NCBI RefSeq assembly: GCF_018691265.1
Contig: NW_024881300.1
Location: 7,223,546 to 7,287,545 of the forward strand
Direction: 5' to 3'
DNA length: 64,000 nucleotides
From: Tyto alba
Taxonomy: Eukaryota > Chordata > Aves > Strigiformes > Tytonidae
The notes below the pieces were generated by a model. That model did not search any database, was not told the DNA's origin, and saw only the letters and a list, made by a program, of their open reading frames with translations. Of this stretch, positions 10,173 to 23,722 are shown in pieces; position 1 is the first letter of the stretch, and every line of letters begins with the position of its first letter. Position numbers and translations under genes: made by a program.

Positions 10173-13100
10173 TGATACTAATTTAGGACTGATTTACACT
10201 TCTACAGATCTATCTTAACATGGTAGATCAGCATGATCACTACGATTATATCTTGTGTTAAAGCAAAATAAGTTTAGCTGTCCAGAAGTATATCTGGAGT
10301 GTCCAGGGGATCACATGTCATCTTTGCTGTGTGAACTCCACACAGAGTGGGAATGCAGGATATGCAGAAGAATGGTTGCCAGCACTATCTGCAAATAGCA
10401 CAGGAAATGTTTTTCCAGTTGATGGAGACAAATTGCTGCAATTAAGCCTAACAGCATGACATGGCACTGTTGGAATGGATATCACTTCTTAAACTCTTTC
10501 TTCTAGAAGTTCACCATCACAGTTCTTGATTAATCCCCCGTTCTGCTGCTGAAGTGTAGTTTGAATTTAGAACTTTCTAATATTACACTTTTCCATGTTT
10601 CTCCAATTCAGTAATACTTTTTTTGAAGTATGTAAATCTGGCCAGAATTTTTGTTGAGGTACTTGGCATTTTGGTACGGAACTATTAAGTGTAATGAGGT
10701 CTAAAGCACAATTTGGAAGGCAAACCTATTTGAAGGCCTGATTTGTACAGTGCATCAATTTTTTGTGTATCCGAAGTGAAACAGTACTATGTGTAGAGGT
10801 TTTGTGGGGCATGGGGCTATATTATACTATATTTTCTGTTCTTATTGCAATAGTAATGTTTTAGTTCTGATGTTCAGGTTGCAATGTTTATGAGCCTCAG
10901 CACAAGTAAGGCTTTGTTGTGATGTTATTGGATTAAGTTTACAACATCACAATGCAACTGAAAAAAAAAAACAAAACAAAACAAAACAAAAACAAAACAA
11001 AACCCAGAAATAGTTCAACATAGGGCTTCATTTGTTTGTAGTGGAGAAATCTACTTAATCTTAGAATCACTGGTTGTATGGTTCATATGACAGAAAGGGA
11101 AGTTGTTAAATTCTTTATAGTGTACATGAAAACTGACAGTGGATTGCTAGAGGCTAAACTTCTAATCTTAATTTTGGCATTATTATTTTGGATAGAAAAT
11201 TATAGCAATTACTTAAGGCAGAGCAGAGATCACTGAAAATACTAAATAGTATACTTTTATTTTGTACTTTCAAGTACACTTAGAAAACAAGTATTTAGGG
11301 GTTAATTTTCAGTTATTTAATATGTCCATATGCTGATAGATAGTGATGCGTTTAATGAAAGATGGCAACGATCTGACATTTGGAAAGTTTATGAGGAAAG
11401 GGACAGGATAGGATTTTCACTGGTGACTCTAATACTGTCATTTTTTGCATTTTGAAGATTTTAATTTGGAAGCATTATGTTCTTTTAATGGGATGAGGAT
11501 TTAGTGTGCTGTGCATCTTCTCTTAATATGTTTGCTGTTTGTAGGAAGCAAGGTGGAAAAAAGCAACAAATAAACCTGTAGAACTTGTATCAGTAGCACT
11601 TAGTTTTACATCCCATTTAGCTCGAAGACAAAGCAAATAAGCCCATAACAGAAATAACCAAAAAAGAAAATGAATAGAGAAATGGAATAACTGAAGCACT
11701 AAGTGTGGTATAAGTAAGAATTTTACTGGTTTTGTAGGAGGGTCCTAGACACAGTCCTTTCCCAAGATAATACTAGGCTGTTAGATATATTTCCCATTAG
11801 TATATGATATCCATAACTGAGACACAAGTATTGGAAGTTGGATAACAGTGACATTGCTGACCACTATTGTGCGTTGTAAATAATACATAATAAGATCATT
11901 ATTCTTTCTTCATTTCTATCACCCTTCTTTGTGATCAAACTCTTCCCTTGAAGATCCATTGGAAAGAAAAAAAAATAGTGCATTCTATCCTCTTAAGTCA
12001 TTTGGCTGTATTAAGATTTAACAAAAGGAAAAAAATACAAAAATAATGTCTTCTCAGCAGAGTCAGAAGACTGTAACAGGGATTTCACTGCATGCCATAC
12101 AGAACCTAAAATAGGTTTCCATGTTTCAGCCCAATGGTTAGAGCATATCCAGCTCAATGGGTCTTACAGTAGAGAAGGTATAATCTAGGCATTTCATCCA
12201 TGCTCTCTGGAAGGTGTATTATTTGTGAAATGAATTCACATATGAATGGACACATTTGCAAAAGTGTGCTGAGAAATGCCACCATTGGTCTGTTGAAGGT
12301 CCTAAAGGATTGACAGAGTTTCAAATATTGTTAAGTAGGTAACAAATGTCTTCAAGGTGCAGAAGCTAAGATGACAATTTCAACAGTCACATAGAATAAT
12401 AAAAATATCTTGGTACGAATATTTGGGAAATATGGGTCAAATGTGCTTGTCAAATATTATTGGAGTAGATCAGAAGTTTTGTGGTCAAGCAGTGGTATAT
12501 TTCATGATCAGCGGTGAATTTGTTCCCACGGTGTTAGATATAGGGGTATGTCTCATGCACAAAAGTACATGCATAATTTAAGGCCAACTTGAAATGAGTA
12601 CCAGTCAAAAATGTAATATGTATTTCACAGGAAATTCCCAGTTCAAAAAAATCCCAAAATTCCAATTTTGCAGTTGTTTTAGCATTCTTTCTATTTAAAT
12701 CAGGTATCATTTCATTTGGAGCCCTAATGTCTCAGTGCTGCTGCTCAGTAGCAGACTCTGCAGTCTCAAGTCACATACCCAGGAAAGGGTACCCAGTCAG
12801 TGAGTCACTTCTTGGGAAAATTGTGTTTGGCAAGATTCTGACTGTCCATTGCTGATATGGGAGGGAAAGAAAAGGAATAATATTCTTCGAGCATTATAAA
12901 AAGATTTTTGCTGAAGGAGAAAAATGCAGTTTTTAGAAATAGTGTTCAACTACAATGGCAGAACTGCCATGCTGAAAATAATGAGATTGTTCTGGCTTAA
13001 TTCAATGCAGGATTTCTAACTTCCATGTCAAAGAAGGCAGAGGACCTAGTGATACAGTTCCTACTGTGTAAATTAAATTCATCACAAGGGAGGCATTTTC

Positions 13101-13441
13101 CATCTTTAGGGACCAGGGCAGAGCTTTAGGGGAGAGAATATGTGATTTTAAAATTCCAGAATGCTTCATTGTGCATTTGAAGAAAACTGACAGAATATTT
13201 TCATTTAGTAGATATTTTCCATTTCTTATGCCCCTCCAACTGTTGCATTTTCAGTTTATTCAGTTTTAGTATTATCTCTTGCAGGTTTGCCCTTTCCTTC
13301 CATGACTTTCAGTGGCATTCATTTCTGTAAAAGTGTCTTGCTAAGTTATGCCAAGATAAATGCTAGCAGAACTAAATCCATGCTAGGAAATTGCACCAGA
13401 GTAACTATAAACTGAGATAGTTAAATCAGCAGTGTGTGTAG
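10173..13441. other. AT-rich sequence downstream of CR1, no gene seen
   Basis: Apart from the A/C simple repeat at 10961-11003 I recognise nothing. Open frames are short throughout, none reaching 60 codons. Confidence 0.5.
10961..11003. repeat. (AAAAC)n-like simple repeat
   Basis: Eleven A residues followed by alternating CAAAA units, slightly irregular. Low-complexity microsatellite. Confidence 0.9.
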
Positions 13442-13470
13442 ACTTAAGTGCTTTGCTGGATTTTAGTCAA
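13442..13470. repeat. Ancient amniote repeat fragment (tentative)
   Basis: ACTTAAGTGCTTTGCTGGAT (13442-13461) matches from memory a motif recurring in old repeats of turtles, crocodilians and birds. The family name is not assigned and the element edges are lost. Confidence 0.35.
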
Positions 13471-15179
13471 AACACTTTAAAAGTAATGTTAAATTTTGGT
13501 TTTGTACCAGCTATGGGCCAAACTTGGCCACCTGTATTCATATTGTATGCTTAGCCATGAGTATGTTGCAAGTATGTTCAAATCTTAAGACAAAGTCACA
13601 CTGAAATAATTTAGAATTTAAGGATATGCATCTGCTTAACCTCTTTCCAGACACAAGAGGGACTTAAGGATATACTTAAAGAGACTTATATTCTAAAGTT
13701 TTATGCTGAATAAGTACCTTTATTTCTTCAAATGGCAGTGAAGAAATTCTTATTTTGAATGTAATAGGAAAATTCCTAGAATCGGTCAGCCAAAGATAAT
13801 TGCTGTTTGGAGAGCTTTGAATGCACACAGTAAGAAAATCACTTTTTTTCCAAGGAAAAACATACCACTTTAAATCGGTACAACGTACAAGGCAATATTA
13901 TTTTTATTAACACATATGCCGTAATGCTAAAAGTTGTTATACCTTTGACTCAACCCAATAATCACACAATGTAAATGATACTCAAACAGGAGTGCATTGC
14001 ATTGCAAATATTAGTTAACCTGAAGGTTATTTTACACCATTCTTCAGGGCAAAAAAAAATATAACCTACTCTGAGGTTACAGCCCCTTTACCTTGACTGA
14101 GTACTTTAAAATATTTTAAAAATTTCTTTTTGGAAGAGCAAGACAATAAATTATTCCACAGGACATCCTAGGTTGTACAAAATTCTGCTAGTAGACCTAC
14201 TTCAAAATTTATAAACTACACAGTTGACTCATGTTGGGCCACAAGCACTCCAGTGATTATCGATTTCAGGTCATTTACACTAGAGAAGAATTTCACATGC
14301 ATACTGCTCAGGTGAGCTTCACAAGACCAAAAAGATTACTGGTCCTCTCCAAAATCTGAGAGACTTCCATCCATTGCCATGCCCTTAGGAATATCCATTC
14401 TTCATCTAATTTTGTAGTGTTTGAATGATTCTACTTGAGAAGTTAATTAAGCTTGTAGAATCTGATTCACTGCATATTATTAAATATTTTTTACTCTTCT
14501 CCAGATAATGCATTTATATCTTTTCTGTGCAAAAATAATATCCAAGAGCCTTCAGAAGATACAGCTTTTTTAAGGAAACCAACTCTTGGGTTAAATTTTA
14601 GATGCTTGCTCTTAGTCTTTCTTTTCTAAATTCAGAATTCAAGTTTTTTGCCCTGCTAGCCTCCCTATCAAATCATTAGACTTCATGGCCTAAGCTCTTT
14701 GGAAGGTTTTTGAGAGGAATATTTGTGTAGTACCAAAGGAATTCACATTACTGTATGTTTCATCTCTCTAGTCTGGATGCCTCAAAACTTGCTTTTTAGG
14801 TGTGTTGGAATTTGATTCATGATGCAAAATGTGCTTACACAGACCTCTGTGAGATTTTTCCCTTTTTATACAAAAGGTAAAACACTTCTTTTTTCAATCT
14901 ATTTTTCTTTTTCCATCTCTGTTGCCTCTCTTCTGTATAGGGAACATGTTAACATATTTAAGTGGTGCACAACATGACATTTTAACATTAATCCTTAATG
15001 TTATTTTATTGAAATGTGTAAACATGTATATTTTTCACCGTCTCATACACCATTATAATTTCTTTTACTCTGTTAAATTCAGATGTAATTTTGGATGGAA
15101 AAATACATTTTAGAATTACACCTGCAGCATGTAGTATTAGTATGACTTTTCCATGGCATGACAGTGATGTTTCAACAAT
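13471..15179. other. AT-rich sequence, no gene seen
   Basis: Nothing recognisable apart from short A and T runs. A 63-codon frame at 14922-15113 shows no motif. Confidence 0.5.
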
Positions 15180-15470
15180 CTATACATATTGATTTAGGCT
15201 GATAATAAACAATTTGATTAGGCTCTATCTATAGGCTGTCATTTCAATCACTGTCACTGGTCCAATAGAGTGGAAGGCAGCTAGCAGACACATATGGCAA
15301 GATTTCTCAAAATAAAAACTCTGGCCTGATTAGAGCCCTAGGTTCAGTGAATTGGACAAGACAGCTCAGCTGCCAGGTTATTAACTCCCTCAGAAAATAC
15401 TCTGCCTTTTCCCTGGGGCCAGCCTGAATATTCTGATCTGGATCGATAAGCAATCTCCGGTGTGTACAAA
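15180..15470. promoter_or_regulatory. Candidate conserved noncoding element
   Basis: Complex, non-repetitive sequence with balanced composition compared with its surroundings. It has homeodomain-like ATTA cores (near 15213-15218, 15329-15332 and 15380-15383) and an E-box-like CAGCTG near 15368. This is an impression from texture only; conservation was not measured. Confidence 0.25.
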
Positions 15471-17750
15471 ATGCCAGCTAGAATCATTTGTCTCAGTGCA
15501 GTCTCCTTACAAAGGATAAAACACCTGCAGTATATGGCCTTCTCTCCCTCCTCCCCCTCCTTCTTCTTTTTAACTAATGACCCACAAAGAAGGAAGAAGT
15601 AACTGAATCTATTCCATCATCAGGAAGGCTCTCTCAGGTTTGTTTTAATGATCACAATGGCTACCTTTCAATCTTATAAAAATTATATCAGTCATGCTTT
15701 CCCTGTGGCATGTTTATGTAAGTAATGTGAACTACAATGTAATGACAAGTGTACAGATGTCATTGTAAGAGGGCCCTTGGCAAGAAGATATCTCAGAATG
15801 TCAGAATTTTAATAAACAGCGGACTGCTGGTAGGGTTCTCTTTTGTGGTTGTCTTTTATATTTGTAATGTGTGCTGTGATCTGTTGCTTGGGCCAGAGAT
15901 TTTTCAAGAGTGTTTAGCAACAAATGATACTTCAAAATTGATTAGAACAGAAGAATTATTTTCCAGAGTGGTGGTGTTTGCCCAGTCTGGTACATATCTG
16001 CAGCTTTGTTTGTAGCAGTGGTGCACTGTAACCCTGTAAATTGTACTTTCTTTGGATAAGTACCAAAACATGGAATTTTCATCTGTGTGAATTCAGAACC
16101 ATCCGAAGCTCTTGGACCTTGCTTTCTCAAGAGAGAAAACCACTTCGTAAGATGTCTTACCCTTCCATCTTTTGGTTAGGAAGTGTAGCAGGCTTGAGAG
16201 GGAGGCCCCTGCTTTAGTACCTCAACACCTCCCATTCTTCTTCTAATCCCAGGCAAAATCAAAATTGTAGAAAGGAATGAAAATAACATTAATAAGAACA
16301 ATCCTTACAAATATGAGACACGTGTAACACTTGAAAGAAAATATGACTCTGATAGCATGATGATAAAAGTTCTCTCTCTCTTTTCATTTGGGTTATGCAA
16401 AAATTAAGGATCACAGGTGTTTCTACCTATCCCAGAGCGTGGTCAGGTGTAAAGTTAACACAAAGAAAAGAATTTCCAGGTCTTGATGTGTGCAATTTCA
16501 GTTTTTGGGTTCTGGTTAATTGAGAACACTTTTTCTTTTTTAATTTAGGGATGGTATGTACTTTCTCTTTCAAAGTTCTGCTTAATGGACATCTTTGGTG
16601 AAATTCAGTTCTTTCTTCTTGTGTAATGCTGTAGTTTGTTCCCTGGCTGTACTGATTATCTTATATGCTTGAAATTAAATAAAGTGAAAAAGAATGTCTA
16701 TCTACTACTAATAAGCACCCCTGACTCAAATTATAGTCAAACTGCAAAATTGCAGAAAAGCCCAAAACCTCCAAGTTTCTCTCCTTCACTGGTCATGAAT
16801 TAGCACCCAGAGGCACAGCACAGAACCTCCTATTGCCCAAGAAGTATATAGCATCATATGTCTCATGTTGTCAAGAAATAAAAGCTGAATCTCCTTTGCT
16901 ATCTACATTGTCTATTTGCTGAGTAAATTCTTCTATGATATACCTGCTTCTGAGTATGGATTAAAATTCCTTCAAGAACAGAAGCCAGTTTTAACTTGTT
17001 TTTCCAGGCTATTGAACTAGCCCTTCATCTGGCTGTAAATGATGGTGTAATTCTGAACTCAATTTATATCACCATTTACATGTGTGCCTATGGAAAACTT
17101 TCTTCAAGTTAATGTAAACTGCAGGTCCATGCCTAGTTAAAAAATAATTTTTTGTGTGTGTGTTATGTTTTCTCATGATAAATTAGAAAGAATCATTTTA
17201 CGTTTGTACTGCCATCACTTGGAAAATAAAAGGTTGGCATTTATTCTCTGTCCTTTGTTGCATGAGGTGTTTTTGCCCTGACAGTGTCAAGATATTAAAA
17301 TGCTGCCTTCCAGAGAGTTTCCTTCATATTTGCTATTCAAAACTTCAGGAAATAAATGATACTTTAAAAAAAGAACAATGTAAGGAACAACTTTAATGAA
17401 TTGATTTCTCAATGTAGAAAACACATTTCCCGTCAAGACACTTATTAGAATGTTTATCTCAGGGAAAATGCACACAGTTTATATGAAAAGCTGATGTTAT
17501 GTTAATTCCCATTATTATATACAGATAATATTGAGGAAGATGGAACAAAGTGCCTTTAAACCAAAGCTGATGACATTTTTTTTCTTGTTTGCTACAGTTT
17601 TATTGTAGTGAAATATGTTCATTTTAGCAGTGGAAAACCGCCCTAAATAGACAGCATAAGAGCAATAAGATGTCACATTGCAGAGCACAATTTTAAAATG
17701 ATGTGCTCTAGAAGTAAGGCTTTTAGACATTTTGGTTTATGTATTAAAAC
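15471..17750. other. Noncoding sequence, no gene recognised
   Basis: Contains an 88-codon frame (15749-16015) without recognisable features. I see no repeat family. Confidence 0.45.
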
Positions 17751-17960
17751 TTCCCACAAATTTGATTGAGAATGAGCCTTTGATGGATATTTGCTGCAGT
17801 TATGCTGCATTAGACTCGATTTATCCACCACCTCTCATTGTTGCTATTGATTGATTTTTAAATTAGATGAAGGCAATCAGTAAATACCACCCAATCAAGT
17901 CCTAAAAACATACAGGAGATTAGACAATTTAGGGTAATCAATGAAAATATTCTGTGATTT
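17751..17960. promoter_or_regulatory. Candidate conserved noncoding element
   Basis: Dense in PBX/HOX-like TGATTGAT and ATTAGA cores: ATTGATTGATTTTTAAATTA near 17846-17865, CAATCAG near 17874, CAATCAAG near 17893, and AATCAATG near 17936. The repeated ATCAAT/ATTGAT theme over 200 bases without tandem structure is typical of developmental enhancers. No alignment was possible. Confidence 0.3.
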
Positions 17961-20900
17961 GCTACCACTCAATTTTGACCATAAATTACGACCATAACTT
18001 GCAAGTTAGTAAGCCATAAAACAAGTGGATGTGACAAGAAAAACTATAAGAAATGAATTAAAGAGATGAAGAGGAACCACTAGTGTTGTCATTTAATGAG
18101 ACAAAATTACTCTTTATACATATCTTGCATTTCTAGTTGAGGCTTGCAACAGTAATGGAGTACAAGAGCACAAACACTTCTCTCAGTTTTTTTTTCTTTT
18201 TAATATAAAAGCTGTTCTTTTGTGTAACAAATCAGTTTGAACAATAACTAATCTACCTAATTTTTTTGCAGCAAATAAATTAATGTAATTTTAGGTTAAA
18301 AACCTCCTGCTTGCTAAAACCCCTCACCTACATCACAGGCACTTGCAAACACTAATTTTAAAGTCACACTTCTACATGGTGTTATATCCTACAAAGTTTG
18401 AAACGTAGCAATAATTGAATGTTATTTTAGACCAACACTTTTAAGAAGCTGTGCTTATACACTGTTTTTCTGTGATACATCTTACCCATTTTCTATTTTC
18501 TCACAGCAGTCACAAACAACTAATAATTCACATGCCTTAAAAAAATCTCTTTTAAAGTTTATTTACTAGTTGTAAATAGGTGGTCAGGTTCTTTCTATTT
18601 ATGAACTTCAGTATCTATTTGGAATTTCTAGGCAGTATCTATGCAGTATTTCTAGGCTGAAAAGCTGCTTTGAAATATATAAACAAGCATTAACAGCTAT
18701 AGGCTTTATTAGAATAAATTGGTGAAATGAAGCAAGTATTTATCATGAATCTGATCCCTTTAAAAAGTAGTAGGGATGTGATACTGCTGAGTAACATGCA
18801 AAAGTCTTCCTGGTTAATGCCTTTATGATCCTTCTTAGAATAAGGAGGAACATTTAGAAAAGGTGTACAGAATCATTTTTGGGAGTGTTGATCGTCGAAA
18901 AAGATGATATTCACAAGATGCCTTTGACAAGAGGAAAATTCACGTACTTTTTTCCATACCAAATTGAAATTTGAGAGGCCAGCAAACTGCACAGTACACC
19001 TTGAATGGTGATGAGAATTAAACAGAGGACAGCACTATAGGAGGAAAGAACACTCTTACTGCAGTCACACTAAAATATGATTATACAGTGTCTCTGTAGA
19101 GCTTGATGATAGAGTATTTCCTTTGCTACCACATAAATGCAAAATGCACATATGGAATAAATACTGAAAATATATGGATTTATATTTACCATGATTTAAT
19201 TAATTCCCAGTAAAGATAGATTTCACATTTCAGTGGAGAAGGCAAAAACCCCAGTCAGAAGAAAGCATTAGTGATGTTGCAAACAAAAGATTAGTCAGCA
19301 AATACTGACTCTTTATCAGTGGGCAGACTCTGTGTGAGAGAATCCAGAATTAGAACATCGGGAGAATTTCATGCAGAAATTCAAAGCACTTGCTGTAGTT
19401 GACAAATGTCTGGCACTAGCTTAAAAAAAAAAAAAAAAAAAAAAGTAGCTGTTCTTAGATGGTTCTTTTTTAAAGAAATTTCCTTCAGCCTAGTGTTTTA
19501 AAATAAGCACTCACTTTTCTGTGCAAGTTTGTGGAACAGAGTAAGTCCATCTAAGTTCTGGGCCCTGTGTGAAAACATGTTTTTCTCTGTCAAAGATACT
19601 TCCCACCTGAATTCTGAATTTAACATTAGAAAATGGTCCAGATCTGGTCTTTCAGATTTTTCATGTTGTCCAGTACAACTCTCTAAGGCAATCCAGCTTG
19701 AAGAGGAACTATGTGAATCCCTAATAGAAAAGAAAAACACGCCCAGCTTGCTAAACCTTTTTTTTTCTTTTTTTTGTTTTATTTTTTAAGATCATTGAAA
19801 TTGACTTTTCATTAACATCTGCATTTTATCAATTTCTGAAGGCTGATGTCAAAAAGAAGTAAACTCACTGCTAACAATGCCTTTTCTTCCTTCCAGGTAA
19901 ATTTGATACTAGAGGAAACTTCTATGTCTTAAATCATTGGCATAATTTCTGAAAAGGATGTAAAATGAGACTGGAAAAGACATAGTTCTCAAAAATAATA
20001 TTCCTCCCTCTGTAGATACCATTATTTCTGAAATTTGAGAGTTTTACTTTAATTTGAAATCTCCTTTGAAAATCCATTTTCAGCTTCTTTCTAAAAGATT
20101 CTGGATGTGCATGGACCTTTGGTTTAAATTTGCAAGATACACAGCTAAATCATGAAGGCAGGAAATTAAAAAGCTCAGAATTTGGATGGAGTCTGGAATA
20201 TTTGCATTCTCATATTTAAATATTTGCCTGAATTACATCTGAGCTATAACTTTTCACTCAGAATTTTTTACATTCTCCCTAATTAATGGTACTCAAGACA
20301 AAGCAATGTTTACATTATTTCAATATATAAACATATACGTTCAAATTCGTGTTTCTGTGAGTTAAAAACCATACAAAACAAAAACCCAATAACCACTAGC
20401 AAGGAAGACTGGAAAGAGAGAGAAAAAATAAAACCTCTGACTTAAAACAGGGATCTACTCTGCAGTTCCTGATGGACTGGTGCAATACAATGAAGCTGGT
20501 GTATTCAATATAACTTTTAGAATAATTGCCTGGGAGGTAACCAGAAGAAGTACATTTTACTTTATCATGGTACATAAATAAAAGGGCAGACTAATTAATC
20601 ATATAACTTACTAAAAGTGCTTTTTATTTTGCCATTTAGTATGCCAGAAAGATCATTTTCTTTAATGTATATACCCAGTATTAACATGATTTAATCCATC
20701 ATGTTCTGTATTATGAAATTACTTTGTTTTACTCCTTGATCCAGCTGAAGATCATTAACCCACACTATTCTCTAAGTCATACATCATTTGAGTGTATTAC
20801 CTCATATAGCAAAAAAGCTACTTCCCTCAGTTATACACTCCAACTAAGAAATCATTTTTTCTAGATGTTGCTGACAAGTAGAGCTGTTTTCATTAGAAAG

Positions 20901-21259
20901 CAGATGTTTCACTATTTTGATGCTGTTTTACCTTCACATTTGCTCCATCTCAGAGCTCTTTGCTGCCAGTCACCTCATTGTTTGCCTCTCACAACATTAC
21001 ACATCCTATATTTCAGACCTATCTATAAAATATGCTAAACATTCAAGTACTTTGTCTTCCCCCAAGACTTCCTCTTTGAATGCCTCATGTACTCTGCATC
21101 CTCACTTGTTACAAGTCAGTCTTCAAAAAGTAATGAAAGTGAATCCAATCATCTGAATAGTAGCTTAAGCTCCCACAGTTTTGCAGGTGTCTGTTAGGTG
21201 AGAATGCCAAAGATGTAATTTGCACATTCAGATTTGAGGTTGGGCCTGAAGTCAGACCA
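17961..21259. other. AT-rich noncoding sequence
   Basis: Holds an A22 run (19423-19444). Frames of 80 and 86 codons overlap on opposite strands at 19498-19789 and look like chance. A 79-codon frame lies at 20917-21156. None shows a domain or motif I know. Confidence 0.45.
19423..19444. repeat. Poly(A) run, 22 A
   Basis: Homopolymer in otherwise unique sequence. No upstream retrocopy was recognised and no flanking duplication is evident. Confidence 0.9.
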
Positions 21260-21303
21260 CTGGTGAATTTGCCTCACTAGAGCTTTATGGCAGAATCTGG
21301 CCT
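21260..21303. repeat. Ancient amniote repeat fragment (tentative)
   Basis: The segment CTAGAGCTTTATGGCAGAATCTGGCC (within 21278-21303), especially GCAGAATCTGGCC, resembles a phrase common in old sauropsid interspersed repeats. Short, so chance is possible. Confidence 0.3.
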
Positions 21304-23692
21304 TCTGTCATTTCTTGCAGTTTGCACTTATGGTGTTTATGACATTGGTATTTTCACATTCGGAGTCTATATAATGCATGTTCTGCTTGGGCTGCCCTGG
21401 TACCATGGGTGCCTGGCAGGTATCAGTAAGTCATAGTCTGCAATATAAATGTGTGAATGATAGAGTAGATAGCAAGGGTCACTCTGTCCTGAAGACAAGC
21501 ATTACTTATTATATTCAGAGTTAACGACATGTGAATGTCATCTTATGGTAGAGCTGGGAGAGATGCAGGCCTGGTTGTCTAAACAACATCAATCCAAAGT
21601 TAAACACTCATTTGAGATTTCTGAATATTGTGCTTCTGTGAACTATGGTTCTCTTCTCCCCCGCCCTCTTTAAATCCAGGTATTTGAATATTTCTCATGT
21701 AACTAGTTATGTCAGATACCTGGGTATAAAAGCACTGTTGGTTTCTAGAATACACAGAAGGATATTCCATAAAAGTCAATTTCTGTGCAGTGCTCAGCTC
21801 ATGTAGGAAGCAGGTATGAAATCTAGTCTGTTCAGTAACCATGAAGAAATACAGGAGTGAGGATATTGCCACACATCTCTTTCAAGGAGTTGATAAATTC
21901 AGGGGTTTGTGATAAAAGAGCTGATGTGCATTTTCCTAGGGCTCCGAGCAGGGACCATAACTGATAGAGGCTTTCTGGCATGGTATCTGCACATGTGAGT
22001 CACTGTCATGGCAGAGATGAATGAAGGAAAGGCAAGGTGGGAGTTAAGATTCCTTTGGCCTTTGTTTTGCATTTCATGTTTCCAGATGCTGATAAGTGGA
22101 TTCATTTTTTTTTTTTTGAAATGCTGCTTTCTTTATGCCATCTGTTTTGTGAGACCATAGCACGTGCAGTTTATAAGAAATATCCCAATAATCCACTGTC
22201 ATATTGCTACTGTGTGATTTTATCATTTGGAAAAAAGCCATCATTCCTTCTCACTAGCTTAATACATGATTTTTTCTATAAAGGAAATATAAGATGGAAG
22301 GGGTTGGTTTTTTTAAGAATTCTTTGGGAAAATCATATTTGTTATGTTGACAGTAAAGCAAAACTATGTAGTGCTCTTGATAGTCTGAAGAGACTTGCTT
22401 TCATTCTCTTGGGATTTGCAAACAGAAATTACCTGCTTCTATTTGATTTTCACAGACGTGAGAAAATGGCTAACTCAAAATTCTGCGTAGAATACTAGGC
22501 TATTCTAATGAGTTACCATAGGTTCTGGTTTAAAATCCTTCCTAAAAATTCTAGCGTAAACATCCAGTTAAACCATATAGATTGTTTTGAGTCAAAATGA
22601 AGCCTGGGTAGTTCCTGAAGATATTTGTCAGTATTTTTATAATAGAAAAAAATAAATGATATTTTGAAATTGTTGCACTTCAAGTAGTGGAAGTAACACC
22701 TGTTAAGTTTCGGGCTGGTTTTAGTTATCTCTAAGCATTTGCCTTGAGAAGTAGACTCTCATTCTACTTAAGTAAACGCTCTCATGGCTTAAACAGGAAG
22801 CCACTTATTAAAGATTAAATCCTTAGAGGTAAACCATCATTACATAACTTCAGTTCTTCCACAGTACCTATGTTTTGGTTTTGATCATTCTATACTAAAG
22901 GTGATGCTCAGACACTGTAGTATTATATTCAGACCTGCTCTGTGTATTTTTATCTGATTTCTGCCATGTCCATCACAAACTTTTCTTATAGCTTCAGGAA
23001 GTTTGGGGTTGGTGTTTTTCCACATACTTCTTATGTCAAATTTACCATTTATTATTACCTTCTTATATTTGCCATGTGTAAAGATGTTCTCTTCTTTATT
23101 CACACTGAAAACTAATATAGAGCTTGGCAGGAGCAAGGGTACAGTGTTGGGATGGGTATTTGATTTTGTCAGTTTTAAGGACAACCTGTTCACCAATTTG
23201 AAGTGCATCATAGGTGGGATGTGATTTAAAACAATGATCCTAAGTAAACAATTTTTTTTTCTTGTACATTTTTCACTGAAACTGTAGGAAGAATAAAAGC
23301 CTGTAATGAACATGCTTACAAAATTCAAAGAAAAGATAATAGAATTGCATTGGTTCCAAATATCGTCATCTAGATGAAGACCAAGGACAATGTTTAGTTA
23401 TAGATTAATAATCCATGGTACAAAGAGTTCTGAACGAATTGGGGAAAACATAAAGCTACAATATTAAGCAAAGCCAAGGCTGAAGGTCAGTCTGCAGTTA
23501 CTAACCATGCCCAGTTATATTATTTTTAGTGATGACACAACATTTAAGCTATTGAACTTGGCACCACAAACAGCCATGCATATTGTACAAAGTGAAGAAG
23601 TATGCAGTTGGTTGGGGTTGATTTTTACATTTCTGTTTATAAAATCCATGGACTCTGGTCTACACTCAGTCAAATGTAGCCTCAGCATCCAA
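21304..23692. other. Noncoding sequence with two long chance frames
   Basis: Frames of 153 codons (22037-22498, plus) and 147 codons (22885-23328, minus) are the longest outside repeats and the CR1. Both start at ATG. The first is rich in F, L and C, the second in S, I and K, as expected from AT-rich sequence. I recognise no domain, signal or family in either and do not call them genes. Confidence 0.4.
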
Positions 23693-23722
23693 CCTGAATA
23701 AACCTCACCTGAATAAACCTCA
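23693..23722. repeat. Perfect 15-bp tandem duplication
   Basis: The unit CCTGAATAAACCTCA occurs at 23693-23707 and again at 23708-23722 with no mismatch. A recent slippage or staggered-break repair event would explain it. Confidence 0.95.

Noticed and set aside
11063..11100. AGAATCACTGGTTG resembling a CR1 5' motif
   Set aside because: Only about 14 bases match and no further CR1 sequence follows on either strand.
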